Source: Marivirga arenosa (GTDB taxonomy: Bacteria > Bacteroidota > Bacteroidia > Cytophagales > Cyclobacteriaceae). Taken from it: a stretch of DNA of 64,000 nt. The stretch's first letter is position 1. Every line of letters begins with the position of its first letter. The stretch spans positions 2,568,001 through 2,632,000 of the forward strand of contig NZ_CP129968.2 in assembly GCF_030503875.2 (NCBI RefSeq), read 5' to 3'. The notes under the pieces were generated by a model. The model made no database searches. It was not told where the DNA came from and saw only the letters and a list, made by a program, of their open reading frames with translations. The translations under genes were made by a program, and so were the position numbers. Below, piece after piece: positions 24,101 through 32,691 of the stretch.

Positions 24101-26620
24101 AACATTAGTATCAGGACCACAATTCGAATAATTATCGTTTAACACAATTGGTGGATCAGCAGGCATAACAATGTTAACAGCTAGGGTTGAATACTCACTA
24201 AAACAGCCATATTCATTGGTTCTAACCACATAATAATTTGTAGTTTCGCTAACCTCTATAGGATTTATTCTAACATTAGCTGGTATCTCGTTGGTTAAAT
24301 TTTTATCGTAATACCAAATTAAATCCGATTCTAGTTCATTTTCGCCTTCATTACTTTCTCTTAATTTTACACTTATAGTTTCGCAACTTGATACGCTCTG
24401 GACTTCTGGTTGAACAGGTTTAGGATAATTAGTTATAGTAATCAATTGCTTTTCTCCCTCACAATTATTGCTATTCACAGCACTTACCCAAAAAGTAGTA
24501 GGACTATTTACAATTTTTTGATCCGCACTAAACAATTTACTTGTTGATGTTTGACTTGAATACCAACGGTATTCAATTATACCGCTTCCTGCATCAGGAA
24601 CTATCGTTGTTGTTTCAGAATCACATATTTGATTTCCATTAGTGGTGTTCAAGTTAGGTTTTGGTGGTATTTCATACATATAAGCTGTTACTGTTGCCGC
24701 AAGGCTTTCACAACCATTTGAAATTTTTGTTACTTTAAAACTAGAAGAGTTTAGTAAGTTATATATTCTTAAAGTAATTCCATTATTAATATACTGAAAA
24801 TCATCAATACTAGTAGGGGAAATTAAACTACCATCTGATTTATACCACCTGTATGTACCTGACCCATTACTTACAGTTAAGTCGATTGATCCAGGTCCAC
24901 ACCTACTACTGCTAAAAATTGTAGGAGCAGTATTGGGTACTACGTTTACTGTGTAAGGAATTCTTGCACTTGTTAACCCAGTTGATCCATCAAATGCTTC
25001 AGCATACATTTTTGTATTTGACGTAAGATTATTTAGAGTATAGCAATTACCAGTACCTACATAAGTACCACTTGCGTTATACCATTTAATTGCATAATTA
25101 AGAGCATTACCTGCAGAACAACTTAACCCCTGAATCTGTAAACTTACATTATCACCAAAACATATTGGATTTTTACTTGCTATTACTATTGGATTTGAAG
25201 GAGGTAAAGGTGTGGAACGAATAGTCACCTGTTTAAGACTACCCCAACACCCGTCTGTACTGTAAGCTCTTACCCAATAACTTTTACTTTCTCCATTAGT
25301 AAGTGTAACAGATCTGCTATTGCCTGTATAATAGGGAGAAGAAGTACTTGATGTATTATGCCAACGATATTGTGAAATACTTCCTGAAGCAGATGCATAA
25401 ACTGTGGTAGAACCTGGTCCCGTTATGGTTAACCCATTATTAGAACTAAAAGAGGGTGTGGAAGGTTTGAATTTAGAGTTTATTGTTACTTTTTTCATTG
25501 GTCCCCAGCACCCTTGTGAACTTTTTGCTCTTACCCATAAACTTTTACTACTTCCGTTTGATACACTAATTGATTTACTACTTCCAGTTGTATAAGAAGA
25601 GGATGTACTAGATGTCGTATGCCATCTATATTCAACAGCTCCTGATAATGAAGCATTCAAGGTTGTTGATCCACTTCCACAAAAAGACCATCCATTACTA
25701 CTTGTTACGTTAGGTGCAGAAGGTAATGCATAAGAAGTAACAGTAACTTTTTTCATTGGCCCCCAACATCCTTGTGAATTTTTTGCTCTTACCCAATAAC
25801 TTTGACTACCACCATTGGAAACTGAGACTGATTTATTACTTCCTGTTGTAGATGAAGAAGAAGTACTCGATGTTGTGTACCATCTAAATTCAACTGCCCC
25901 TGAGGAAGACGCTGAAATAGTTGTAGAGCCAGATCCACAAAACGAACTCCCGTTACTATAACTAAAATTGGGCGCTGCAGGTAATGGATGCCGTGTAGCA
26001 GTTACACTTCTTCTTGAACTTTCACATCCATTTGAATACTTAGCCACAGAATAACTGCTAGTACTAGTTAAATTAGTGATTCTTAATGTTGCACCATTAT
26101 TTAAAACTTGATGACCTGATACATTGGTAGAACCTATTAATGTTCCACTGCTCGTATACCATCTATAGGTGCCTGAAGGACTATTAACGTTAAGATCAAT
26201 TTGACCATTACCACATCTACTATTATTATTTGCAGAGGGAGCAGAATTTGATATTACAGATACTGTATAAGAAACACGGTTACTTTTTAACCCAGTACCT
26301 AAGTCATGCGCCTCTGCATAAATAGTTTTTGTTGAAGTTACATTATTGACAGTGTAACAATTTCCAGTTGACAGTATTGTATTACTACTGGAGCTTGCAA
26401 ACCATCTTATTGTATAATTAAAGCTACTTGATCCACCACAGGTTTTTCCTTGAATTTTAAAACTGACATTACTTCCATAACAAACAGGATTTTTGGTCAC
26501 GTAAATTACTGGGGCAACAGGAGGTGTTCCAAATCCACCACCACCTCCAAATTGAGATACTGCTGGAAAACAATAAATAAAAAATAGGACTAGAGTTGAA
26601 ATTAAGGTTTTGGCGTTCAT
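18164..26620 (-). CDS. Giant Ig-repeat/RHS secreted protein, polymorphic-toxin type
   Basis: 2818 residues. A signal peptide (about 1-22, hydrophobic up to PAVSQ) is followed by a Gly-rich linker and many Ig-like repeats up to about residue 1330. Among these, an ~87-residue repeat with GCWGxMKKVT words recurs near 285, 371 and 459, and a PxCxGxNVSxxIQG module recurs near 45 and 485. The YD/RHS region starts at about 1345 (INTVGYDAYGRKTKDYLP) and ends in the core GWIDYGARMYQPDLGRW near 2560. From YYPFG at 2531 on, the sequence belongs to mobile unit 3. The tip domain (WVDMAHFMFYAG, SAFSYEDLPSD) is not a toxin fold I recognise. RHS barrels usually enclose a released C-terminal effector. It starts inside the stop codon of the upstream gene (ATGA). 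Confidence 0.93.
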   Translation of the reverse strand: MNAKTLISTLVLFFIYCFPAVSQFGGGGGFGTPPVAPVIYVTKNPVCYGSNVSFKIQGKTCGGSSSFNYTIRWFASSSSNTILSTGNCYTVNNVTSTKTIYAEAHDLGTGLKSNRVSYTVSVISNSAPSANNNSRCGNGQIDLNVNSPSGTYRWYTSSGTLIGSTNVSGHQVLNNGATLRITNLTSTSSYSVAKYSNGCESSRRSVTATRHPLPAAPNFSYSNGSSFCGSGSTTISASSSGAVEFRWYTTSSTSSSSTTGSNKSVSVSNGGSQSYWVRAKNSQGCWGPMKKVTVTSYALPSAPNVTSSNGWSFCGSGSTTLNASLSGAVEYRWHTTSSTSSSYTTGSSKSISVSNGSSKSLWVRAKSSQGCWGPMKKVTINSKFKPSTPSFSSNNGLTITGPGSTTVYASASGSISQYRWHNTSSTSSPYYTGNSRSVTLTNGESKSYWVRAYSTDGCWGSLKQVTIRSTPLPPSNPIVIASKNPICFGDNVSLQIQGLSCSAGNALNYAIKWYNASGTYVGTGNCYTLNNLTSNTKMYAEAFDGSTGLTSARIPYTVNVVPNTAPTIFSSSRCGPGSIDLTVSNGSGTYRWYKSDGSLISPTSIDDFQYINNGITLRIYNLLNSSSFKVTKISNGCESLAATVTAYMYEIPPKPNLNTTNGNQICDSETTTIVPDAGSGIIEYRWYSSQTSTSKLFSADQKIVNSPTTFWVSAVNSNNCEGEKQLITITNYPKPVQPEVQSVSSCETISVKLRESNEGENELESDLIWYYDKNLTNEIPANVRINPIEVSETTNYYVVRTNEYGCFSEYSTLAVNIVMPADPPIVLNDNYSNCGPDTNVDFIIDNPSGNYQWFDEDGVLIDETQISKYQILDNTSRLRVLNLDQTSTFSVEKIGSVCNSVPNIFTATINTIPDPPNISSSNGVEFCGNDITTLVASHPDPSITSFKWKNSNGEVISTNEILEVSISEGENLTYSLIAFNDAGCSPISEDQITLISNPLSIGPKVTSQIICEPGNVTLKVDDVDPNSLTETYKWYSEYNSPHDNVFLDQGAILSDVYVETDSTFYVVTEYSDGRCPSMPSALNVTISDEIILAPTLEVIHCRNIIDINIVNPVNSGQYHWYYTDDQAINTDLQNHIYLSNDATSLQFRDLNTEVSIKVYLETEYGCIGEVKTQLIKPTTEFNPEIKEAVYFGETASGRISVIPNECLTFYNWYEDINSTTVLSNNYKLELNNINESHIYYVSTNFTNNLESNRVPVQVIVYPKPLIENLSDDNIISLNESKTLRAQNVYDQYHWYKDGNLIVGENTNTLLVESPGDYILKVTVSDPVSKSTYTEVLSIIDEKETQEFNYIDERVVRKGSILDENSVYNLNDTDLNHSITYFSDFGKFLQKNQIKASPNSNDIINTVGYDAYGRKTKDYLPYAVDVNGFFDFNAIQDQSGNYIGSNQYNFYNNSSSDVVASSNYPFNETIFENSPQARPIMSFAAGNEWAKDGGLRPVKNEYLINYNDQIIDFRLENNLFVVSGEHPNGIFSKVLTTNENGQKTVSFTDSFNKTILKRNYLSETEFLDTYYVYDIYDNLRFVIPPEAIRQLSVSTGSFPSDLLDQFVFQYQYDVRNRMIAKKVPGAEWVHMIYDDYDRLVLTQDGEQRKKNEWAFTKYDQLNRPIITGIKEINNTEQGLRDLLSGSDWLQNYSAYESLNGSYYGYTSNSLPKNLNLDEIHTVTYYDNYDFRNEVSLNDAVYDYKNQNLNNAFEQSNLVKGQVTGSLTKVLGTQEMLASVNYYDERYRLIQNITDQIDGITIINSSSYDFIGNVMNTKTDYSLEQTKYSIQESFEYDQANRLMNVHHELSKSVNWQNVIGYTVDENNDLTHTGLEHYDNTSAHTEVFIDARSDGFIEVRPESYSRMLFGLNDAPEGTSYTDMEFCMYTAPNKNIYVYESGVNKKNMGRYYLGDVLRVEKKNGQIHYTKNDEILYTSSVNATGALYGDVTSFYVGNTITNAMFSISGTQLTASNKYNELGELITKELHEESNDEFAQSVDYRYNIRGWLTRINNADLSADNTNEKTDLFGMELGYTDNLGTEANAQFNGNIAAMKWGGKRNDVTIEDPLQQNTYGYAYDQLNRITSASFYEGPTQSNSSKYHLSINEYDFNGNIKQLQRRDHTGALMDDLSYDYTDSGNQLNAVSDAGDKSNGFIDGNISGNDYSYDENGNMISDANKSIASISYNHLNLPSEVNFENGDKVVYIYDASGMKLRQELYKNNTLEKATDYIGSLIIENDELQFIQTAEGRVVPKTVDGQDKNEYQYHLKDHLGNVRTTFAVRDDDYATDFETTQNPYFDNYDQITILTNPLKKSGNYAHRLAGGGSDVVGLMKTLYVSKGDKVSAEVYGKYLDAAFTNDEINGGALINALLSMLGGGTLTGEGTIVQDNLTTDFVSAAMADGSEENSPKAYLNYIMLDHNFNYVNSGFERLSESAADDGTGSGTHQKLSFEEILIEEDGYLMVFLSNESQQAVEVFWDDFKVEHHYNAVLQADDYYPFGLTFNSYQRSYSKANNYKYNGKEEQEETGWIDYGARMYQPDLGRWNGVDNLSEKYSAYSPYNYVLNNPIGNIDPDGNEPIKPLAGTVQGFVSFMNNLSTGLGKTRGSDANAGMLRMGKTKMTFKGPKPANTAPFNTSGGNRYIYTKKGGWVDMAHFMFYAGRSYGYKQNGEEHPVGKALQDGLLQELGDMINAEHSAFSYEDLPSDKFGAQFGADFFDPESDLSFAEQLQNFLVDVLGATDPENAPNYDNLPDADDTSTPPTETNMSSDPKHTTEEEKKEDTKE

Positions 26621-29600
26621 TTCAATTTGTAATTATAATCTAATAATTTAAGAATGTTTTTGTCATCATCATATATGCTTTTCAGACGGTTAAGAGGATC
26701 AAATTCATAAGAAGTTGATTTTTGGTTTACATCTAAAACTTGATTAATTGAGACAAGTGGTTTATGTATAAAGGTTCTCATTTGAGCCTTTTTAGGATAA
26801 ATTCTTACTTCATCTAATCTGCTTGCATTAGATTCATTTATAAAATCTCCAGTACCAGTATAATCCCTTTCTACATATTGCCAATTATTATTTACATATG
26901 CCCAATAGCTGAGTAATAACGGATTTTCAGAGTTAGTTAATGAAGGAAGGTTAAATGAATTAGCTGGTAAATATTTATGACCACTTTTTGATTCACCTAT
27001 GACTGCACTTGGATCATCTTCAAAACTTGTATAGAATATTTCTTCTGGTTTTGCACCTGTTACTTCAGCAATAATTAATTGATTATTATATCCATAAATG
27101 ACGGATTTTTCAATTCCATCTGTTCCTATAACATAATTTATATTTCCATTTTGATCTATATCATAAATTTCTTCTGAAAATGCTTCTGACGATTCGTTGA
27201 AATTAGTAATACGCTTCTTTTGTGGGTATATGATATTATTCTTGATAGAATAGCTTTTTTCAATACTGTTTGTTTTTACTCCATTTCTGTAATTGATAAT
27301 CTTTAAAGGTTGTTGAATCATATTCCTATCAATCATCTCATTATTAGCTGACACACCAAAATTATCCTCGGCATATTGATACTCCTTTAAATAAGTTTCA
27401 TTATTATAAGAAACAGTTTTACTATCGAGGGCCAAATTACCATTTAGATCATAGGTATACTCTTCGGTTAATTCGGTTGATTCACCGCCTATATCATAAT
27501 TAAATATTTTTTTGGATTTGAGAAATAACTTTGCAGAATTGAGCGTATAAACTTCATAATCTGAATGCCCTGGATAATTTCTATCTTTATCCATATCACC
27601 ATTTGATCTAGCAACTACTGCTTTATTATTGAATTGATTAAACTTTTCCTCTTCGTAAAAATTAAACTCTTCACTCTTTAGTTTATAATCAGAATTGAGT
27701 TTTTCGAAAACAGATTTAGATAATAATTTTCCTTGCCAAATATTAGAAGGGAGTGGAGGAAACGGAAATTCAAAATAGTTAGCAGCTGCATCCTCCGCAT
27801 TGGCAATTCTATTACTATTCGTAATATGTTCAACATCATATTCATACAAAGTATAACCATTGGCAGAATCTAAAGCATTCCTTGAACTTACATACTGATA
27901 GGTTATGGCAGTTCCATTATTAGATATAGAAACATTAGAAGAAGATGTTCTTGCTTTTCCCCAAGCCCACGCATCCCCTATAGCCCTGTAAGGATATTCG
28001 TAAATTAGTGATCCAGTTGCATAACCATTTAGATATTCAAAATATTCAGTCCTATTTATCCCTAAGGATGCGTCTTTATATTCGATGGCCTTTGTCCGTA
28101 AACCACCATGTAAATAGAAACCCTCTCCTCCTGTTGCATCAACTCTCTTTTTAATAGTGGTAGCTAAACTAAAATTTCTATAGTTTTCATTGGCAGGGTC
28201 TCCTGAAATTTCTACTTCTATTTTGTAGTTACCCTCTGTAAGATAAATTGAGTTTAAATGAGTGATATCAACATCGGTATCGTTATCCACTCCCACTATT
28301 TTTGCTCTAATAAAACAATCGATTCTAGGGTTTCCATCTTCATCATAAAGGCATGGGACACCAGTAAAATATATTGGAATATTTTGTTCGTGGTCTATTT
28401 CCAATACTTTGGTTTGCAATTGATCAATAGAATTTCCACTTAAGGCCACTATATGTTCAATATTTTCTAAAGTACTTTGAGAAGAACTTAATACCCTATT
28501 CAGCTCATATTTAAAATTAATTTTACCACCAGTAGGATAAGTAACTTCCTCCAAAATATTTGCTTTTGTATAATCCTCTGATGGTGTTCTATCTGCCCCC
28601 GCATACACCAAAGTTTGAGTCAATTGGAATTCTGGCACAGAAGTAGTATTATCTGTTCCATTATAATATCCCCAATGATCTTTACTAAAACTAAGGATAT
28701 CTGGCAAATTGATTTTCGTATTGTATTTAAACTGGTAGTCAGGTTTTTCAAGGCCACTGGGGCTTACCTCTCTAATTGAAGTCAATTTTAATCTCTTTAA
28801 TCTCTCTTCGACAGTCAAATATTGATCACATTGCCATATTTCATCTTGTAGATTAGTACTTTGGAAGTAATCATAGTTCAATAAGTAACTTTTTAATAAG
28901 TTATCTCCTTTATCTTTTATTTCAATCTTACTTAAGGCTTGATCTCCGGCTATATCTACCCTATCAAATTCGTAGTGGAAATTTACTTTTTCAATTGAAG
29001 ATTCGATAGTTTTTATTCTATAAGTAGTTGTTGTTGATGTACTAAAGCAGATGGTTCCTTTTTGACCAGCGGGGCCAATGATCTTTGTTTCACTGCCTAC
29101 ATTACAATTATCAAAACCCAGGATAGGCTCATAAAAAAATGATGTTTTATTAATACCATTAGCATCTATAATGGTCATTAAATGCCAATTATTTAATATC
29201 GGAGTACTGGTATTAGGAAATCCTGATCCTGAAGAACCAGTAGCATAACAATAACTCCTAGAAACGGAATTATCTATTGCCTCTCTTGTTTTGTCAGCTG
29301 AAATACCATAATAATACTTGGTTCCGTCTACATCAGTGATTATAAAACCAAATGCATTTTGTTCTGATTCAACTTTCTCTACCTTAATTTTACTGTGAGG
29401 CATAAAAGTTACTACATCATATTCACTATAGTAAAATTTACCACTTCCATTATTGGTTGAGTAATTAAAAATATCAGGTTGACTATCAACTAATCCATTA
29501 ATAATGTCAAAAAGTGTTGCTCTCTTGTCATCCTCACTTAACTGTATATATGCCTCAGCATTAAAGTTTCCATTAAACCATCCATTGTTTGTCTCATCAA

Positions 29601-29922
29601 CCAAGCCTCTTACTTCTCTTGTAATAGATCTAGCAAAATCTAAAGACCAACCCAAACCGACCCTAGAAGCTCTTTCTTGAACTTTTATACCACCTGCATG
29701 GTACCTTAAGCTTACAGAAAATGGACTACCCTTCGCTTGGGAACTATAAATAGGTATAGAAATATTAGGAACACCAGTAGAATAATTAACCGGGATATTA
29801 TCGTACTTTGCAAAAGCATAAGTCTCTGGTACAACTGGTGTTTTAGGGCTAAAAGAATCCTCTTGAGCCAACAGTATATTAAATGCTAAAATTAAACTAA
29901 ATAAGGTAAGTAGAAATTTCAT
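26617..29922 (-). CDS. SpvB/RHS-like secreted protein upstream of rhs
   Basis: 1101 residues from MKFLLTLFSL; the open frame begins 11 codons earlier, but this start gives a clean signal peptide ending ILLAQ and follows the previous gene by 2 nt. The N-terminal region (PVNYSTGVPNISIPIY, FSVSLRYHAGGIKV, RVGLGWSLDF) is the opening found in insecticidal-toxin SpvB/TcaC-like and Bacteroidota RHS-companion proteins. The C-terminus has a YD-type repeat (YEFDPLNRLKSIYDDDKN). It lacks a hypervariable tip. It probably forms a shell or partner for the giant RHS protein, with which it overlaps by 4 nt. Confidence 0.85.
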   Translation of the reverse strand: MKFLLTLFSLILAFNILLAQEDSFSPKTPVVPETYAFAKYDNIPVNYSTGVPNISIPIYSSQAKGSPFSVSLRYHAGGIKVQERASRVGLGWSLDFARSITREVRGLVDETNNGWFNGNFNAEAYIQLSEDDKRATLFDIINGLVDSQPDIFNYSTNNGSGKFYYSEYDVVTFMPHSKIKVEKVESEQNAFGFIITDVDGTKYYYGISADKTREAIDNSVSRSYCYATGSSGSGFPNTSTPILNNWHLMTIIDANGINKTSFFYEPILGFDNCNVGSETKIIGPAGQKGTICFSTSTTTTYRIKTIESSIEKVNFHYEFDRVDIAGDQALSKIEIKDKGDNLLKSYLLNYDYFQSTNLQDEIWQCDQYLTVEERLKRLKLTSIREVSPSGLEKPDYQFKYNTKINLPDILSFSKDHWGYYNGTDNTTSVPEFQLTQTLVYAGADRTPSEDYTKANILEEVTYPTGGKINFKYELNRVLSSSQSTLENIEHIVALSGNSIDQLQTKVLEIDHEQNIPIYFTGVPCLYDEDGNPRIDCFIRAKIVGVDNDTDVDITHLNSIYLTEGNYKIEVEISGDPANENYRNFSLATTIKKRVDATGGEGFYLHGGLRTKAIEYKDASLGINRTEYFEYLNGYATGSLIYEYPYRAIGDAWAWGKARTSSSNVSISNNGTAITYQYVSSRNALDSANGYTLYEYDVEHITNSNRIANAEDAAANYFEFPFPPLPSNIWQGKLLSKSVFEKLNSDYKLKSEEFNFYEEEKFNQFNNKAVVARSNGDMDKDRNYPGHSDYEVYTLNSAKLFLKSKKIFNYDIGGESTELTEEYTYDLNGNLALDSKTVSYNNETYLKEYQYAEDNFGVSANNEMIDRNMIQQPLKIINYRNGVKTNSIEKSYSIKNNIIYPQKKRITNFNESSEAFSEEIYDIDQNGNINYVIGTDGIEKSVIYGYNNQLIIAEVTGAKPEEIFYTSFEDDPSAVIGESKSGHKYLPANSFNLPSLTNSENPLLLSYWAYVNNNWQYVERDYTGTGDFINESNASRLDEVRIYPKKAQMRTFIHKPLVSINQVLDVNQKSTSYEFDPLNRLKSIYDDDKNILKLLDYNYKLK

Positions 29923-29924
29923 TT

Positions 29925-31199
29925 TTAAAATAAAAGGTTTACCCTGATTGTCCATCTAGATTCTGTGAGCTGATCAGGTTTGATAAAGTTATAAAGTATT
30001 TGAGTTTGTCCTTTAATAGACTTGTAAATATCATATTGCATGGCGATACCAGCCCAGGCTCTCGCCTGCTGTGGTACTAATTCATGCCAATAAGCATCTG
30101 CTTTAGACACCTTTTGCCTATAGGGCAGTTCATGCTCAACATGCACGAAAAAATTCTTATAAAAATTATATTGATTAAATATCCTATGTGAGAATTGATG
30201 TTTTGGAGAAATTGCAAAGCTACTATCGATATCGAAAATCTTATTTTGGTAACTTAGTCCGACTCCACCAATCCACTTTTCAAAAATCTTATATCCTAGA
30301 GTTGGAGCTAATTGTAGGGAAAAACCATTTTGGAATTGACTGCTAAAGTTTAAACTAAACTGCCAACGTTTGATGGGTTTTTCATCAATCTTTTTCATAA
30401 CAGGTCCGTCCGGATGCATGAGATTTAATTTGCTATATTTTGTCTTGAGACGATCCATTTTACCCATAGCCGCCTGAACAGACTCAATATTACCACTTAA
30501 AGCTTCCGTGATATTCTTAGATGAAGAAATTTTTGATTTATCCCACTTAAAATTACTACTTCGTGTTCTAACTTCGTTTACCGATGACTCCAGTCGGCTG
30601 AGTTCTTGCAATTCTTTTATATTATTAACTGCATACTCTTCTACTTTTTGTTGAACTTGTTTCGCATTTATTGAATCTTGGCTTACCGCATTTTTAAGGT
30701 ATGATTTTACTTTAGAACTACTTCTTATTATTGCTTTAGAATTAAATCTTGATGAAATAGGCTCTTCAAAATCAACCTCAAGCATCGGAAAACTGGATAT
30801 TTTTAATACATCTACTTTTAGATTATCATCCGGTAGAATGTCCTGCTCCAGATGATAATCTGATTTGGAAAAAGGTAAAATTGGTGAAAGTCTTTTTACA
30901 GGCTTACTATGGGACAATTTACCTGAAGTAGAAGTTAAATGTTCAATTGAATCAATAGCTAGCTTATTTCCAATTGAATCAACATTATTAATAACATATT
31001 GATTATCTGATATTTGTAAAAAAATATCTTTTGTAGAATCAATTTTTTGATTGAGATCTAATAAACTTTGATTCGTTCTGTTAATGAATTTAACTGAGTC
31101 TTCATTTTCTTGCGCATAAAGTTTTGATGGGAGAATCAAAACGATTAAACCGAAAGATAAAAACAAAAGATGGGAGATTATGAAAGATTTTGGTTGCAA
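29925..31199 (-). CDS. Outer-membrane beta-barrel-like protein, first gene of the rhs operon
   Basis: 424 residues with a TTG start; an in-frame TAG two codons upstream excludes a longer frame. The signal peptide runs to KLYAQ. Residues about 30-270 are low-complexity and helical, with many Ser, Lys and Gln. The last 150 residues alternate polar and aromatic residues like beta-barrel strands (WQFSLNFSSQF, GYKIFEKWIGGVGLSY, KGQTQILYNF) and end in WTIRVNLLF, with the terminal Phe common in outer-membrane proteins. It is separated by 2 nt from the SpvB-like gene. A role in export or anchoring of the two RHS-type proteins is inferred from the operon. Confidence 0.75.
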   Translation of the reverse strand: MQPKSFIISHLLFLSFGLIVLILPSKLYAQENEDSVKFINRTNQSLLDLNQKIDSTKDIFLQISDNQYVINNVDSIGNKLAIDSIEHLTSTSGKLSHSKPVKRLSPILPFSKSDYHLEQDILPDDNLKVDVLKISSFPMLEVDFEEPISSRFNSKAIIRSSSKVKSYLKNAVSQDSINAKQVQQKVEEYAVNNIKELQELSRLESSVNEVRTRSSNFKWDKSKISSSKNITEALSGNIESVQAAMGKMDRLKTKYSKLNLMHPDGPVMKKIDEKPIKRWQFSLNFSSQFQNGFSLQLAPTLGYKIFEKWIGGVGLSYQNKIFDIDSSFAISPKHQFSHRIFNQYNFYKNFFVHVEHELPYRQKVSKADAYWHELVPQQARAWAGIAMQYDIYKSIKGQTQILYNFIKPDQLTESRWTIRVNLLF

Positions 31200-31295
31200 A
31201 TTCTAGTTAAACATTACATGATCGTAAGATTATTAATAGAAAAAATAAAAACAAAACCGTAGTAGAATTAATTTTAAGGGCAATGCGTATTTTGG

Positions 31296-31319
31296 TCTTA
31301 TAATTATATTTTTATAAGA
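31296..31319. other. Inverted repeat in the rhs operon upstream region
   Basis: TCTTATAA and TTATAAGA flank an 8-nt AT loop between the metallophosphoesterase stop and the rhs operon. It may terminate the former or be an operator for the latter; the AT-rich composition makes chance possible. Confidence 0.35.
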
Positions 31320-31356
31320 TTAATACAATATAAATTACGATCTGCCTGCGACTTTC

Positions 31357-32613
31357 TTAAGAAGTTCTCAACTCTAGAATAGTAATCTCTGGTGGGATAC
31401 CAATTCTTCCAGGGTAGCCTAAATAGCCATAGCCTCTATTAACGTATAGTTTTTGATTGTCTTCCTCGTATAATCCCGCCCATTGCTTGTAAACATATTG
31501 GGATGGACTCCATTTAAAACCAGGAATCTCAACGCCAAACTGGAAACCATGAGTATGACCCGCTAACATTAAATCAATGTCTGAATAGTCTTTTCTAATT
31601 TGAGCGTCCCAATGACTAGGGTCATGGGATAATAGAATTTTTGCGGGTAAGTCTTCTGTACCTTGATGCGCTTTCGCTATATCACCGTATTTAGCAAATC
31701 TTCCTGCTCCCCAATTCTCAACTCCTAAAATTGCAAGTGGTTCCTTATCAACTTTTAAAATTCTATTCTCATTAGTTAATAAATCCCAACCCATTATCCC
31801 ATGAGCTTCTTTAAGATCAGCTAAGTTTTGGGCTTTTGCTCTTTCACTACTCCAGCTTTTATAATCCCCATAATCATGATTTCCTAAAGTAGAATATACG
31901 CCTAAATCCGCTTTTAATTTAGAAAAGATGGGGACATAATTTTTTACTTCATCCGCTTCATTATTGACTAGGTCACCCGTAAAAAATACAATATCTGGCT
32001 TTTCTGCTAAAAGCATATCTACCCCACCTTCTACTGCAATTTTATTCCAAAAACTTCCACTATGAATATCAGATAGTTGGGCAACTTTCACACCATGCCA
32101 GGCTTTTGGCAGACCAGGTATCACAATAGATTTTCTCCTAATGCGGTAGTCATGTGCACCCGAAATAATTCCAAATGTCATAGCTGCCAAAGGTAAACTA
32201 CCTGCAACCAATGCACTTTTGGCAAAAAACTCTGACCGGCTAATTTTCTCTCCTTCTACGCTTTCATTGGAACTATTAATAAAATCCGAAATTTTATAAA
32301 AACTCCATTGTCCAAACCTTACAACATCTCCTATCAATAATATGAGTAGCGCAACTGTTTTCGAGATATAATTCATAAAAACGACCACCAACATGAATTG
32401 GCGTGCTATTCTTGAGAATAAATCAGGATTGGTAAAATGATAAAGAAAAAAACCTGATAAGGTAATGGCTGTGAACCCCCAATAAATACCAAAAGCAATA
32501 TTCTTCCCTATTGGAGAAAAGTTTTGAACCGCAATTTTTACGGCTTGAAAGACGTATAGGTCGATCAAGATAAAAACTAAGGCTACTAATGGTATGAGGA
32601 TGATTTTATACAT
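31357..32613 (-). CDS. Membrane-anchored metallophosphoesterase (YkuE/YaeI type)
   Basis: 418 residues from MYKIILIP; a longer frame starts 25 codons upstream in repeat-like sequence. Four to five N-terminal membrane segments cover about residues 1-115. The calcineurin-like domain follows with all metal motifs: QLSDIHSG, FTGDLVNNE, TLGNHDYG, LLSHDPSHW and LAGHTHGFQFG. Relatives act on lipid-linked phosphate substrates such as UDP-diacylglucosamine or on cyclic nucleotides; the substrate here is unknown. It follows the RND pump gene on the same strand after a hairpin. Confidence 0.9.
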   Translation of the reverse strand: MYKIILIPLVALVFILIDLYVFQAVKIAVQNFSPIGKNIAFGIYWGFTAITLSGFFLYHFTNPDLFSRIARQFMLVVVFMNYISKTVALLILLIGDVVRFGQWSFYKISDFINSSNESVEGEKISRSEFFAKSALVAGSLPLAAMTFGIISGAHDYRIRRKSIVIPGLPKAWHGVKVAQLSDIHSGSFWNKIAVEGGVDMLLAEKPDIVFFTGDLVNNEADEVKNYVPIFSKLKADLGVYSTLGNHDYGDYKSWSSERAKAQNLADLKEAHGIMGWDLLTNENRILKVDKEPLAILGVENWGAGRFAKYGDIAKAHQGTEDLPAKILLSHDPSHWDAQIRKDYSDIDLMLAGHTHGFQFGVEIPGFKWSPSQYVYKQWAGLYEEDNQKLYVNRGYGYLGYPGRIGIPPEITILELRTS

Positions 32614-32633
32614 GAATAAACGTTTGATGTTAG

Positions 32634-32691
32634 AAGTTAGAAGATGGGAGAAGTAAGCAATATCTGACTTCCAACTCCCATCTTCCAACTT
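32634..32691. terminator. Long inverted repeat between pump and phosphoesterase genes
   Basis: AAGTTAGAAGATGGGAG (32634-32650) pairs with CTCCCATCTTCCAACTT (32675-32691), 16 of 17 positions. The right arm covers the pump stop codon. It is probably an attenuating or stabilising hairpin, or a member of an intergenic repeat family. Confidence 0.5.

Noticed and set aside
18164..31199. Type VI or Tc-toxin cluster
   Set aside because: No VgrG, Hcp, TcA or baffle genes nearby. The proteins have their own signal peptides, which fits Sec export instead.
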